A stretch of 26,024 nt of DNA from a virus, in the IMG/VR virus record IMGVR_UViG_3300032271_000825, positions 1 through 26,024 of that record; one strand, written 5' to 3'. Shown here in pieces: positions 1 to 8,482 of this stretch. The position numbers and the translations under genes were made by a program. A model generated the notes under the pieces. That model was not told the origin of the DNA and made no database searches. It saw only the letters and a list, made by a program, of their open reading frames with translations. Every line of letters begins with the position of its first letter. Position 1 is the first letter of the stretch.

Positions 1-378
1 AACTACACCCCCGAACAATTCGCTCAAGCCGTTCTTGTCGCTCTTGAACAACTTAACGGTCCCGATCTTAGCAAACTTTCTTACGATGAAAAGAAAGAAC
101 TTGCTCAAAACTCCAACACACCACCAGAAACTCTAATCATTCTTGCAAAAGATAAGCATCTGAGTGTTCGCTATAGGGTTGCCGAAAACTCCAACACACC
201 ACAGAAAACTCTAATCCTTCTTGCAAAAGATGAGTATTCTGGTGTTCGCAATGCAGTTAAAAACAATCCCAATTATGTCCAAAATAAAGAGGTCACTCTA
301 ACCGTTCAACAAATTGAGGCCCTTAAGAATCTAATTGCCTCAAGTCAAGACGAGAATCTTAAGAGTATTAAACTCTGA
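1..378 (+). CDS. Leucine-rich-repeat-variant-like repeat protein, 5' end outside window
   Basis: The frame is open from the first base, so the N-terminus lies upstream. It encodes 125 visible residues. From about residue 37 there are two 26-residue repeats of the form NSNTPPETLIILAKD followed by a variable pair and VRYRVAE. This matches the leucine-rich repeat variant (LRV) pattern, in which short helices stack into a solenoid. The C-terminus (from about residue 89) leaves the repeat pattern and is polar. Close relatives occur at 14068-14400 and 25857 onward. LRV-type repeats usually mediate protein contacts; the partner here is unknown. A HEAT-like solenoid is an alternative description. Confidence 0.75.
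   Translation, partial: NYTPEQFAQAVLVALEQLNGPDLSKLSYDEKKELAQNSNTPPETLIILAKDKHLSVRYRVAENSNTPQKTLILLAKDEYSGVRNAVKNNPNYVQNKEVTLTVQQIEALKNLIASSQDENLKSIKL
109..264 (+). repeat. Two 78-bp coding repeats (LRV-like units)
   Basis: Two in-frame 78-base units start at 109 and 187. Each begins with AACTCCAACACACC and encodes one 26-residue repeat. The same units recur with little change at 14227-14382 and from 25914 to the window end, so they form dispersed direct repeats. Confidence 0.8.
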
Positions 379-465
379 AGTCTTTTATTACGAACAGATT
401 ATAATTAATTGTTAAAACCTCAAACCAAAACTGTCCTTTACTTTAAAAACAACAAAAAGCTACAT

Positions 466-690
466 ATGTACGAACAATCTTTTGCTGAAAAGTTTCGTAA
501 AGAAAAATTCACGCTACAAAGAGCACTTGACCGAGAGGTTATTCTCCCTATTGATAAACCTAAACTTTGGAAGAAAATCATCAAATTTTTTGAAGATCGT
601 AATGTTTTATTTTATGGTGAAATTGAGGCCGATTATATTATGATTTTAAATCTTATTTCTGAAGAACTTGGTATTGAGGTAATGGTCTGA
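466..690 (+). CDS. Hypothetical protein, about 74 aa
   Basis: I do not recognise this protein. From the ATG at 466 it is a 74-residue soluble protein with a basic N-terminal half (KFRKEKFTLQRALDRE) and a helical, acidic C-terminus ending in EELGIEVMV. A longer reading from a TTG at 409 would add 19 residues. I prefer the ATG because no ribosome site is evident at either codon. It is followed one base later by the next gene, so the two are probably cotranscribed. Confidence 0.6.
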   Translation: MYEQSFAEKFRKEKFTLQRALDREVILPIDKPKLWKKIIKFFEDRNVLFYGEIEADYIMILNLISEELGIEVMV

Positions 691-691
691 A

Positions 692-925
692 ATGAGTAAC
701 CAACCAAAGATTCTTCTCGAAACCGATGGAATGCGTTTTATAATTAAGGGTGAAATCTTTCATAATGGAAAGCCAGATTACCGTATGCAAACACGGCATC
801 CAATCTACAATACCTGGAAAGATTCTGTTCTTTTTGATAATGAGGTTCAATGTTCCTATGCAATGGAAGACCAGGAATATGCAAAACTTCTTATAGGAAA
901 ACCAGCATATCTTAAGGATGCCTAA
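692..925 (+). CDS. Hypothetical protein, 77 aa
   Basis: A small soluble protein of unknown function. The N-terminal half alternates hydrophobic and polar residues as in beta strands (ILLETDGMRFIIKGE), and the middle is rich in aromatic and basic residues. Its last eight bases overlap the start of the next gene (918), which indicates translational coupling. No catalytic motif is visible. Confidence 0.65.
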   Translation: MSNQPKILLETDGMRFIIKGEIFHNGKPDYRMQTRHPIYNTWKDSVLFDNEVQCSYAMEDQEYAKLLIGKPAYLKDA

Positions 926-1145
926 TACAACATTCCTACGTTGGATTGGTAATGGTTTTCTAATAATTGGTTATGGGGTCCTGCTTTATTTTAATGTAAA
1001 ATTGGGCCTAATGCTAAAGCTTATTGGAGGAGCACTATTGTTTCCTTCGTTTTATCGGCTAAAAATGTGGGACACCATTGCCATTAGTGTCTTTTTTGCA
1101 GTTCTAGAAGGAAGCAAACTTATTCAACTCTTATCAACAAAATGA
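918..1145 (+). CDS. Small integral membrane protein, 75 aa
   Basis: The protein is strongly hydrophobic, with probable membrane segments at about residues 10-25 (NGFLIIGYGVLLYF), 29-46 and 52-68. Short basic stretches lie between them. It probably sits in the host cytoplasmic or thylakoid membrane. Small membrane proteins like this are common in T4-like cyanophages, but I cannot assign a role. The start overlaps the preceding gene by eight bases and the end overlaps the next gene by four (ATGA). Confidence 0.7.
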   Translation: MPNTTFLRWIGNGFLIIGYGVLLYFNVKLGLMLKLIGGALLFPSFYRLKMWDTIAISVFFAVLEGSKLIQLLSTK

Positions 1146-1495
1146 ATTACATTTCAGGCCGACACCAAGAAATAGCCAGTTGGATTTGTGAACCTGAGGT
1201 TTTAACTAATCCAGAGAATTACTTCGGGCCAAATTATAAGACCATTCTCAATTTTTGGATTTATTGGTGGGGTTTAACCAAAGAACAACGATATGAGTGT
1301 TGGCTAAATTATTTAAATACTGATTTTTCCTTTAGAACTAGCTCTGAGCATTATTCTGAACTTTTAGCTCGCCAAGTTGCAGATAGGCGCATTGTTGATC
1401 ATTTGAGAGGCTATGAATGTGAAATACTGGTTGCTCATAAAATTCTAGAATCCGGTAAGTCTTTAGTCTTTCTACCCTTACTTGAAAACTTATGA
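1142..1495 (+). CDS. Hypothetical protein, 117 aa
   Basis: An unrecognised soluble protein, rich in aromatic residues in the first half (NFWIYWWGLTKEQRYECW) and helical toward the C-terminus. ATGA overlaps at both ends place it in the same transcription unit as the membrane protein before it and the fucosyltransferase after it. It might therefore serve the glycan cassette, but nothing in its sequence shows that. Confidence 0.65.
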   Translation: MNYISGRHQEIASWICEPEVLTNPENYFGPNYKTILNFWIYWWGLTKEQRYECWLNYLNTDFSFRTSSEHYSELLARQVADRRIVDHLRGYECEILVAHKILESGKSLVFLPLLENL

Positions 1496-2280
1496 TTTCT
1501 TTTAATAATTTAACGAATCTTGGCAGACTCGGAAATCAGATGTTTCAGTTTGCATCTTTAAAGGGAATTGCGAAAAACCGTGGATTTGACTTTTGTATTC
1601 CACCTCCAAATGTTTCCGGGCAAATTGATCTTAATGTGAGACAATCTGATGCCAATATTCATAACACATTTCAGTTAGAAAATGTAGTATATGGAATGAT
1701 GAACTATAATACTATAACAGAATCAACATTTAACTTTGACGAAAATCTATTTAACAATTGTCCAGACAATACTAATCTTTTAGGTTATTTTCAGAACGAA
1801 AGATATTTCCAAGATATTGAAGACGAGATACGAAGAGATTTTACTTTTAATGACGAAACTTTGAATCTCTGCCGAGAACAATTGAAGGACAAAGAATATA
1901 TTTCACTTCATATCAGAAGAGGAGATTATGTTAGTAATCCAAATCATCCGCTTATTGGACTTTCTTATTATGAAGAAGCCCTGAGTCATTTTGATTCCGA
2001 ATTATCAGTTATGGTATTTTCTGATGATCACAAGTGGTGTCAGGAGCAGAAGTTGTTTGATAATGATAGATTTTTAATTTCTGAGAATAATACAACGGCA
2101 ATAGATTTATGCTTACAGACTCTCTGTTCTTATCATATAATTTGTAATTCCTCTTTCTCTTGGTGGGGTAGTTATCTAGCTAGAAGTAAACTAACGGTTG
2201 CTCCTAAAATATGGTTCGGTTCGACTATGTTAGACAAGGATCATTCGGGAATATATAGAGAGTCTTGGCTGACACTGTAA
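1492..2280 (+). CDS. Glycosyltransferase family 11 (alpha-1,2-fucosyltransferase-like)
   Basis: A probable GDP-fucose-dependent transferase adding fucose in alpha-1,2 linkage to a galactoside. Motifs seen are GRLGNQMFQFASLKG at residues 11-25, the donor-binding HIRRGDY near residue 140, VFSDD near 175, and NSSFSWWGSYLA near 220. These are the diagnostic blocks of GT11, and 262 residues is close to the usual bacterial length. There is no signal peptide, so it should act in the cytoplasm on lipid-linked or protein-linked glycans. It overlaps the preceding gene by ATGA and is the first recognisable gene of the glycan cassette. Family assignment is secure; exact acceptor and linkage are inferred. 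Confidence 0.9.
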   Translation: MISFNNLTNLGRLGNQMFQFASLKGIAKNRGFDFCIPPPNVSGQIDLNVRQSDANIHNTFQLENVVYGMMNYNTITESTFNFDENLFNNCPDNTNLLGYFQNERYFQDIEDEIRRDFTFNDETLNLCREQLKDKEYISLHIRRGDYVSNPNHPLIGLSYYEEALSHFDSELSVMVFSDDHKWCQEQKLFDNDRFLISENNTTAIDLCLQTLCSYHIICNSSFSWWGSYLARSKLTVAPKIWFGSTMLDKDHSGIYRESWLTL

Positions 2281-2301
2281 AATAAACACTAATTTTTTAT
2301 A

Positions 2302-2913
2302 ATGCTAATAAATTTTTCAAATCTGTATAAGAAATATAATATGAGCATAACTGGCATCATTCATATTGGTGCCCATTATGGAGAAGAGTTAGAGGAATAT
2401 AAAACAAACAATATTTCAAATGTAGTTTTATTTGAGCCGCTATCTGCAAACTTTGAAGTATTAGAGCAAAGAGCGGCTAAGTTCAATATGAATATAATTG
2501 GCCATCAAGTTGCATTAGGAAATGATAATGGAACTGTTGAAATGTTTTTGAGCAGCAATCAACAGGAAAGTAGCTCTATATTGAAACCAAAACGTCATTT
2601 AGAACAATACCCACATATAACTTTTACTGAAACTGAAACTGTAATATTGTCTAAGTTAGATGACTATAAATATAAAACTTACAACTTTATCAATATGGAT
2701 GTTCAAGGTTACGAACTTGAGGTTTTGAAAGGCTCAACTGAAACTTTAAAATTTGTTGATTATGTTTATTGTGAAGTGAACAGAGATGAAGTATATGAAA
2801 ATAATGCTTTCGTTGAGCAACTTGATGATTTTTTAAAGGCATATAATTTGGAAAGGGTTCAAACTGAATGGTCGGGGGAAACTTGGGGAGATGCTCTGTA
2901 TATTAAAGAATAA
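2302..2913 (+). CDS. FkbM family methyltransferase
   Basis: A class I SAM-dependent methyltransferase. The SAM-binding motif I is IIHIGAHYGEE (residues 19-29), followed by the acidic strand end VVLFEP near residue 41. The family hallmark FINMDVQGYELEVLKG lies near residue 130. FkbM enzymes O-methylate sugars or small molecules and are frequent in glycan loci, where a methyl group can cap a terminal sugar. It lies between the GT11 and SDR genes, with a gap of only three bases to the next start. Substrate unknown. Confidence 0.88.
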   Translation: MLINFSNLYKKYNMSITGIIHIGAHYGEELEEYKTNNISNVVLFEPLSANFEVLEQRAAKFNMNIIGHQVALGNDNGTVEMFLSSNQQESSSILKPKRHLEQYPHITFTETETVILSKLDDYKYKTYNFINMDVQGYELEVLKGSTETLKFVDYVYCEVNRDEVYENNAFVEQLDDFLKAYNLERVQTEWSGETWGDALYIKE

Positions 2914-2916
2914 ACA

Positions 2917-3780
2917 ATGAAAATACTTATAACTGGGCATAAAGGTTTTGTCGGAAATTACTTTATGAGAAAATATTCCGAGCATGAAATTTTTGGAATT
3001 GATATAAAAGAAGGAAATGACTGTAGAGATTTTTTCAAGACCGATAAAGATACTTATTACGATTTGGTGATTCATCTTGCGGCTATAGTAGGGGGTAGAG
3101 AGACTATTGATAATAATCCATTATCTGTTGCCACAGACCTCTCTATTGATTCTGAGTTATGTCAGTGGGCATTGCGAGCTAAACCAGATGCTATAGTTTA
3201 TTTTTCTTCATCTGCCGCTTATCCAATACATCTACAAAGGAATAAATATCAACTAAAAGAAAATGATATTGACTTAAATAATGTCAGTAATCCTGATATG
3301 ACTTATGGGTGGGCCAAGTTGACAGGTGAATACCTTCTACAATTTCTTAAAGCGGAAGGAATAAGAACTTATATCTTTAGACCTTTTTCTGGATATGGAA
3401 CAGATCAATCACTAGATTATCCTTTTCCTTCTTATATTAAGAGAGCTAATGAATATTCTAATCCATTTGAAATCTGGGGAGATGGGAGTCAGGTTAGAGA
3501 TTTTATTCATATGAGTGATATTGTAGATGCTGTGGATATGGCACTAAGAAATGATATACAAGAACCAATTAATCTTGGAAGTGGAACTGCAACATCATTC
3601 AATCAATTATTTCAAATAGTTACGAAAATAAAAGGATATTGTGCCGAACCTAAACACATTTTAACCGCACCCATCGGAGTCCAATACAGAGTTTGTGATC
3701 CAACAAAAATGCTAACATTTTATACTCCAAAGGTTACATTAGAAGAAGGAATTGAAAGAGCCTTAGGGGGGCAGATATGA
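2917..3780 (+). CDS. NAD-dependent sugar epimerase/dehydratase (extended SDR)
   Basis: An extended short-chain dehydrogenase/reductase acting on a nucleotide sugar. It has a Rossmann glycine motif GHKGFVG (residues 7-13), HLAAIVGG near residue 52, the catalytic serine region YFSSSAAYP near 94, and the YGWAK (YxxxK) catalytic pair near 130. RPFSGYG and the WGDGSQVRDFIH block near residue 190 are typical of sugar-nucleotide epimerases. It could make or modify the donor for neighbouring transferases, for example a GDP- or UDP-sugar, but the sequence does not define the substrate. It ends with an ATGA overlap with the next gene. Confidence 0.88.
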   Translation: MKILITGHKGFVGNYFMRKYSEHEIFGIDIKEGNDCRDFFKTDKDTYYDLVIHLAAIVGGRETIDNNPLSVATDLSIDSELCQWALRAKPDAIVYFSSSAAYPIHLQRNKYQLKENDIDLNNVSNPDMTYGWAKLTGEYLLQFLKAEGIRTYIFRPFSGYGTDQSLDYPFPSYIKRANEYSNPFEIWGDGSQVRDFIHMSDIVDAVDMALRNDIQEPINLGSGTATSFNQLFQIVTKIKGYCAEPKHILTAPIGVQYRVCDPTKMLTFYTPKVTLEEGIERALGGQI

Positions 3781-4712
3781 AAAAAGTTATTATTTGGGGA
3801 TATAAGCTGGGAACACATACTCACTCCTATGTTCATAATGGTTATTATCGTGCGGCAGGGTTTCTTGGCTATGAAACTCATTGGTTTGATGATAATGATG
3901 ATTTAACATCTTTTAATTTTTCGGATAGTATTTTTATTACAGCCAATGGTGCTTGTAATAATATGCCAGTAAGGGAAGACTGTGTATATTTTAATCATTA
4001 TTGTGATGTTGTTTTTGGTAATACTGATAGAGTTACAAAAAGATTGAATCACCCAAATTATTATAACTTTGTATTTTTTGCAGACAAATGGCCAGATGGC
4101 GTTGCTAATATGTGGCCAAATAAGAATGAATTGGTAGAACTTTCATCTTTTCATTATCTTCATCAAAAAACTAATACTTTAACGACTATTTGGGCAACGG
4201 ATTTACTTCCAAATGAAATAGAGCAAATTGAGCCACAACTTCATAATGAATCTATTCCAAACATTTATTTTGTTGGAACTCCGCAGGGTCCAAATATAAC
4301 AGAATTTGAGCATTTTGCAAATATTAACGGAAAGCAATTACATAAAGTTGGGGGATGGTTGGGAATTGATTCTGGAACATCTCCGTCAATTTTTGACAAT
4401 GCAAATATAATAAGAAGTTCTTATGTATCGGTTGATATTAGGGAGCAAATTCACTTAAATCACGGTAGGTATTATCCCTGTCGTTTGTTTAAAAATATTA
4501 GTTATGGAAAATGGACTGGCTCAAATCATCCCGAGATTGCGGACCTTTTTGGTGAGTATTTTACGGTAGATTCTAATAATGAAAGTTTATACTATAAACT
4601 AGTGGAAGATTCTAGAAATTGCACTTATGAAAAAATGAAGGAGGCTATGACTTTCGTAAAGGATAAACATACATATGTAAATAGGCTTCAGGATATGTTT
4701 AAGTTACTATGA
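3777..4712 (+). CDS. Probable glycosyltransferase of the glycan cassette
   Basis: The 311-residue protein opens with a strand-rich segment (KKVIIWGYKLGTHTHSY). It contains central acidic and aromatic stretches and ends in a segment (RYYPCRLFKNISYGKW, then DLFGEYF) resembling the C-terminal donor-binding half of GT-B transferases. I cannot name a family. The evidence is position (ATGA overlaps on both sides within a row of sugar enzymes), length, and the general look of the C-terminal third. An unrelated carbohydrate-active protein is possible. Confidence 0.5.
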   Translation: MKKVIIWGYKLGTHTHSYVHNGYYRAAGFLGYETHWFDDNDDLTSFNFSDSIFITANGACNNMPVREDCVYFNHYCDVVFGNTDRVTKRLNHPNYYNFVFFADKWPDGVANMWPNKNELVELSSFHYLHQKTNTLTTIWATDLLPNEIEQIEPQLHNESIPNIYFVGTPQGPNITEFEHFANINGKQLHKVGGWLGIDSGTSPSIFDNANIIRSSYVSVDIREQIHLNHGRYYPCRLFKNISYGKWTGSNHPEIADLFGEYFTVDSNNESLYYKLVEDSRNCTYEKMKEAMTFVKDKHTYVNRLQDMFKLL

Positions 4713-5365
4713 AAATTGATTTAAGGCAAATACCAGCAGTTTATATGAATCTGGAGAAACATATAGAAAAAAATGAAAGGATGTATTCAATGCTTTCTAC
4801 TATGGGATTTAATGCTATTGAAAGAATTGAAGGAGTTTTAGATTCAGAAAATTCCGTTGCAGGATGTTCTAAGGCACATCATAAAGCTCTTTCGATGTTT
4901 GATGCACCTTTCATTCTTTTTGAGGATGATTGTGTTTTATATGAAGAGAATTTTCAGCCAATCGTTGAACTCCCCGATGATGCTGATGCTCTCTATTTGG
5001 GTGTATCCTCTTGGGGTAGAATGAATGGACACGATGGGGAATATGTTCAATATGATGAATTTGAAGATCACCCCAATCTACTAAGAATATACAATATGTT
5101 GGGTGGCCATTCGGTTGTTTATCTAAATGATTTTTATAGAAAAATGTGCGCTAAAGTTGCATATCATGCGGGATATGTCATTAAAAATTATCAGGATATT
5201 GGATTTGCTGAGATACAAAGGTTTTTTAATGTCTATAGCTTAAATAATCCAATATTTTATCAAACCAGTAATGAACTTGGAACTAAACAAAGTCTTACCT
5301 CATTTAATCATACGGAATGTATGAACATAGATTCCCTTCAATTTTACCCATATTCAATAAAATGA
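4709..5365 (+). CDS. GT25-like glycosyltransferase (first of a tandem paralogous pair)
   Basis: A 218-residue protein with the layout of LPS-type GT25 beta-galactosyltransferases: AVYMNLEKHIEKNERM near residue 10, GCSKAHHKAL near 52, and the metal-binding FILFEDDCVL near 69. ALYLGVSSWGR and RIYNMLGGHSVVY follow. It clearly aligns over its whole length with the gene at 6063, and the two flank the GT6 gene, suggesting duplication around it. The sugar and acceptor are not predictable. Overlaps are ATGA at both ends. Confidence 0.8.
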   Translation: MKIDLRQIPAVYMNLEKHIEKNERMYSMLSTMGFNAIERIEGVLDSENSVAGCSKAHHKALSMFDAPFILFEDDCVLYEENFQPIVELPDDADALYLGVSSWGRMNGHDGEYVQYDEFEDHPNLLRIYNMLGGHSVVYLNDFYRKMCAKVAYHAGYVIKNYQDIGFAEIQRFFNVYSLNNPIFYQTSNELGTKQSLTSFNHTECMNIDSLQFYPYSIK

Positions 5366-6066
5366 AAATCTGTATTCTCAATATTGCAACAAACAAGTAT
5401 ATTCACTTCGTTAAGCCTCTTTTAGATTCAATTGAATCTAATTTTTTAGTTGACCACGATATTTCGGCTTTGGTATTTACTAATCACGAAATTGAAGAGT
5501 GCTCAGACAATGTGAAAATCTCTCAAATTGAACACGAACCTTGGCCAATTCCAACTCTAAAAAGATACCATTATTTTTTAAAAGAAAGAGAATATATTTC
5601 AAGGTTTGACTACTGTTTTTATATGGATGTAGATATGAGGATTGAAAAAAAAGTTGGGGACGAAATTTTGGGCGATTTGGTTGCAACGCAACATCCTGGT
5701 TTTTGGTTTAAAGATAATACTCAGTTTTCTTATGAGCGCACTCAAAAATCAACTGCATACGTTCCTTTCGGCGACGGTAAAATGTATTATGCCGGAGGTT
5801 TTAATGGAGGTAAACCTGGACATTTTTTAAAAATGTCAGAGTCCATTGTTAATAATATTGAGAGAGATTTTAATAATAATATCATTGCTGAGTGGCACGA
5901 TGAATCTCATATGAATCGTTATCTTATAGATAATCCCCCAACTATTGAACTCAACCCATCTTATTGTTTTCCAGAGGCTGCATTTTACAATCCACAAGGT
6001 TGGCACGTACCCTTTGAGCCAAAGATCCTGGCTCTAGAGAAAAATCATAGTGAAGTTCGTCAATGA
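5362..6066 (+). CDS. Glycosyltransferase family 6 (ABO / alpha-1,3-Gal(NAc) transferase family)
   Basis: The start is the ATG at 5362, which overlaps the upstream stop as ATGA; an in-frame ATG at 5317 lies deep in the upstream gene. The 234-residue protein carries the GT6 signature blocks: YCFYMDVDMRI (metal-binding DVD), LGDLVATQHPGFWF, YERTQKSTAYVPF, YYAGGFNGG, and EWHDESHMNRYL followed by ELNPSYCFPE. The C-terminus KNHSEVR also matches the end of vertebrate ABO enzymes. GT6 enzymes transfer Gal or GalNAc in alpha-1,3 linkage from UDP donors with retention. It lacks the vertebrate stem and membrane anchor, as expected for a soluble microbial form. Confidence 0.92.
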   Translation: MKICILNIATNKYIHFVKPLLDSIESNFLVDHDISALVFTNHEIEECSDNVKISQIEHEPWPIPTLKRYHYFLKEREYISRFDYCFYMDVDMRIEKKVGDEILGDLVATQHPGFWFKDNTQFSYERTQKSTAYVPFGDGKMYYAGGFNGGKPGHFLKMSESIVNNIERDFNNNIIAEWHDESHMNRYLIDNPPTIELNPSYCFPEAAFYNPQGWHVPFEPKILALEKNHSEVRQ

Positions 6067-6815
6067 AAATTGATTTAAGAAATATTCCGGTTTATTACAT
6101 CAATCTTGAAGAAGAGACTGAGAAACGTAAAAGAACCGAATTATTGTTGAATGAAATGGGATTTGATAATGTTATTCGTGTTGAGGCTATTAAACACGAT
6201 GCTGGCAGGATTGTTGGTTGTGCTCGTTCTCATCACAAGATTCTATCATCTCTTAATAAACCTGCAATCATTATTGAAGACGATTGTTCTCTCAACAAAG
6301 AATTTGACGGAACAATAGATATTCCTGAAAATGCAGATGCAGTTTATCTTGGAATTTCACATTGGGGTAGATATTTAAATCATTCTGGCCCATTTGTTCA
6401 CACCGCAAAGACCGACACAGAATGTGTGAGAGTTTATAATATGTTAGCAACTCACGCCATTCTTTATAATTCACTTGATTATATTGCAATGTGTGCAAAA
6501 ATTGCACATTACTATGGGTATGAGGTGGAAAATCATATTGATATTGGATTTGCCGAGAACCAAAAATACTTCAATGTTTATGCTCTTGATGAGCCCTTAT
6601 TCCGGCAATATGAATGGTCAGCAGTGACAACCGGGAGATTATCAGAAAATTCAATAGATGTTGAAAATTCTGAAAAATTTTATCAATCAGTTATAATGGA
6701 TGACCAAAATTTCTATAAAATTAATGAAGAGTTTAAATCTCCATTTCGTCCTCTAATAAGCCGAAGAGATGTTAATGGTATTCCTGGTTATTTTGTCCCT
6801 ACGAGAATAGTTTAA
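6063..6815 (+). CDS. GT25-like glycosyltransferase (second of a tandem paralogous pair)
   Basis: Paralogous with the gene at 4709: both start MKIDLR and share the INLE/MNLE strand, a GC(A/S)(R/K)(S/A)HHK block, the EDDC metal site and the YLG(I/V)S.WGR block. This copy has 250 residues, with a C-terminal extension of about 40 residues (PFRPLISRRDVNGIPGYF) absent from the other. It probably adds a hexose in the cytoplasm to the same glycan as its neighbours. The stop overlaps the next start as TAATG. Confidence 0.82.
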   Translation: MKIDLRNIPVYYINLEEETEKRKRTELLLNEMGFDNVIRVEAIKHDAGRIVGCARSHHKILSSLNKPAIIIEDDCSLNKEFDGTIDIPENADAVYLGISHWGRYLNHSGPFVHTAKTDTECVRVYNMLATHAILYNSLDYIAMCAKIAHYYGYEVENHIDIGFAENQKYFNVYALDEPLFRQYEWSAVTTGRLSENSIDVENSEKFYQSVIMDDQNFYKINEEFKSPFRPLISRRDVNGIPGYFVPTRIV

Positions 6816-7708
6816 TGAAAAGTATTGTTACAGGTGGTTGTGGTTTTATTGGTTCTCATCTTGTAGATGAATTGGTTGAACTTGGCCACGAAGTTGTTGT
6901 CATTGATAATCAATGTTCATCAACAAGAACTGAATATTTCTTTAATGATAAAGCAACGTATATTAGAGCAAATTTAGTTTACTATAATCAATTTGAAGAA
7001 CATTTTGAAAATGCAACAAATGTATTTCATCTTGCCTCTGAAATTTCAATTCCTTTTTGTGTTGAAAATCCAAGAGAGTCAATGCAAAACAATATTATGT
7101 CAACTCTAAATGTTCTAGATGCCGCAAGGAAATATGGCATTGAAAAATTTGTTTTCTCATCAACTTCTGCTGTCTATGGAAATGATGCATTTCTTCCTAA
7201 TAGTGAAGACTTAGAAGTTGATTGCCTGAATACTTATTCAATATCAAAGTATTCTGGTGAACAGTTATGTCAAATGTACTATAACCTCTATGGCCTAAAG
7301 ACTGTAATTCTTAGATACTTCAATGTTTTCGGTGAAAGACAGCCAGAGACTGGAAGCTATGCTCCGGTTATTGGAATTTTTCTAAGGCAACGAGAAAATA
7401 ATGAACCGCTTACTCTTATTGGCAATGGATTACAGCGGCGAGATTTTGTTAATGTTAAAGATGTAGTTAATGCTAATATCTTAGCAACAACTCAACAACT
7501 TGATGAATATGGAGATGTTTTTAATGTTGGAACTGGACAAGCTTTAACTATTGCGAGTATTGCTTCTTTTATTTCTGATAACCAAATTTATTTGCCGGAA
7601 AGAGAAGGGGAGATATTATATTCTTATGCGAATAATGAAAAGATTAAATCTGCATTAGGTTGGAGGTCAACTGTTGATGTATTGGACTGGATTAAAGAGC
7701 AATTATGA
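6815..7708 (+). CDS. UDP-glucose/GlcNAc 4-epimerase-like SDR (GalE-like)
   Basis: An extended SDR of 297 residues: TGGCGFIGSHLVDEL (residues 6-20) binds NAD, VFHLASEISIPF lies near 70, VFSSTSAVYG near 111 holds the catalytic serine/threonine, and YSISKYSGEQL near 143 contains YxxxK. RYFNVFGERQ and the LIGNGLQRRDFVNVKDV block follow the UDP-hexose 4-epimerase pattern. GalE-type enzymes interconvert UDP-Glc/UDP-Gal or the N-acetyl forms, so it could supply the donor for the GT6 and GT25-like enzymes. Substrate choice is inferred from context only. Confidence 0.88.
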   Translation: MKSIVTGGCGFIGSHLVDELVELGHEVVVIDNQCSSTRTEYFFNDKATYIRANLVYYNQFEEHFENATNVFHLASEISIPFCVENPRESMQNNIMSTLNVLDAARKYGIEKFVFSSTSAVYGNDAFLPNSEDLEVDCLNTYSISKYSGEQLCQMYYNLYGLKTVILRYFNVFGERQPETGSYAPVIGIFLRQRENNEPLTLIGNGLQRRDFVNVKDVVNANILATTQQLDEYGDVFNVGTGQALTIASIASFISDNQIYLPEREGEILYSYANNEKIKSALGWRSTVDVLDWIKEQL

Positions 7709-8463
7709 CAATAGAAATATTTACATTTGTATTCAATAGACCTGATTTATTGGAACGGCAGGTAGATTGCCTTAAAAAATTTTTAATAGATGATTTTAAT
7801 TTAAATATAATTCACGACACTAGGAATGATAATTTTGTTCGGGAATTTGAAGAATCTAGTTTAAAAATAATTCAAAAATATAATGAAATTTGCGTGAATT
7901 ATATTAAACATAATTCTCCAGAGGGTATGCAATCATCAGAGTATCATTCAGATGCTCTTCAGTGGACTTACGATAATATCGTTAAATTACTAGAGGATAA
8001 GATTGTTTTATTTTTAGATCACGATATTTTTCTTACAGAAGAATTGAATCTCGCTGAAGAGATGAATAAATATGATATTCTAGGTTTACTACAAGAAAGG
8101 GGACATATTAAGTATATCTGGCCAGGTCTCGTTGCATTTAAGAGTAATTCTTTTGATGAAATAAATTGGAAATGTGGAATTGTTGAGGGTGAGAGTGTGG
8201 ATAGCGGTGGTGGAACCTATGCAATTCTTAGGAGAGATGGAGTAAGATTTAAAAATACAGGGGCAACATATCCAGAGGTCTACAAAGGTATTGATTTAAC
8301 AGATGAAAGTGTAACACTGGGATACAAATTTGAACTCCATTTTGATGAAAAGTTCTTACATTCTAGAAATGCCTGTAATTGGGATACACTTTATACTGTA
8401 AAGGATATAGATAAGACAAATCTGTTGTTATATATTCTGGATGATATATTATCAACAAGTTAA
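7705..8463 (+). CDS. Probable GT-A type glycosyltransferase
   Basis: The N-terminus IEIFTFVFNRPDLLERQ looks like the first strand and helix of GT2/GT-A transferases. IVLFLDHDIFL near residue 95 resembles the DxD-bearing strand with the form DHD. The rest is less typical, although GTYAILRRDG is compatible with a donor-binding loop. It overlaps the epimerase by ATGA and ends 19 bases before the last GT gene. Role inferred from fold-like features and location; the precise family is not identified. Confidence 0.6.
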   Translation: MTIEIFTFVFNRPDLLERQVDCLKKFLIDDFNLNIIHDTRNDNFVREFEESSLKIIQKYNEICVNYIKHNSPEGMQSSEYHSDALQWTYDNIVKLLEDKIVLFLDHDIFLTEELNLAEEMNKYDILGLLQERGHIKYIWPGLVAFKSNSFDEINWKCGIVEGESVDSGGGTYAILRRDGVRFKNTGATYPEVYKGIDLTDESVTLGYKFELHFDEKFLHSRNACNWDTLYTVKDIDKTNLLLYILDDILSTS

Positions 8464-8482
8464 AAAGAAATAAACAAATTAA

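Noticed and set aside
5317-5361. Longer start for the GT6 gene
   Set aside because: The extra 15 residues overlap the previous gene by 49 bases and have no match in GT6; the ATGA overlap at 5362 fits all neighbouring junctions.
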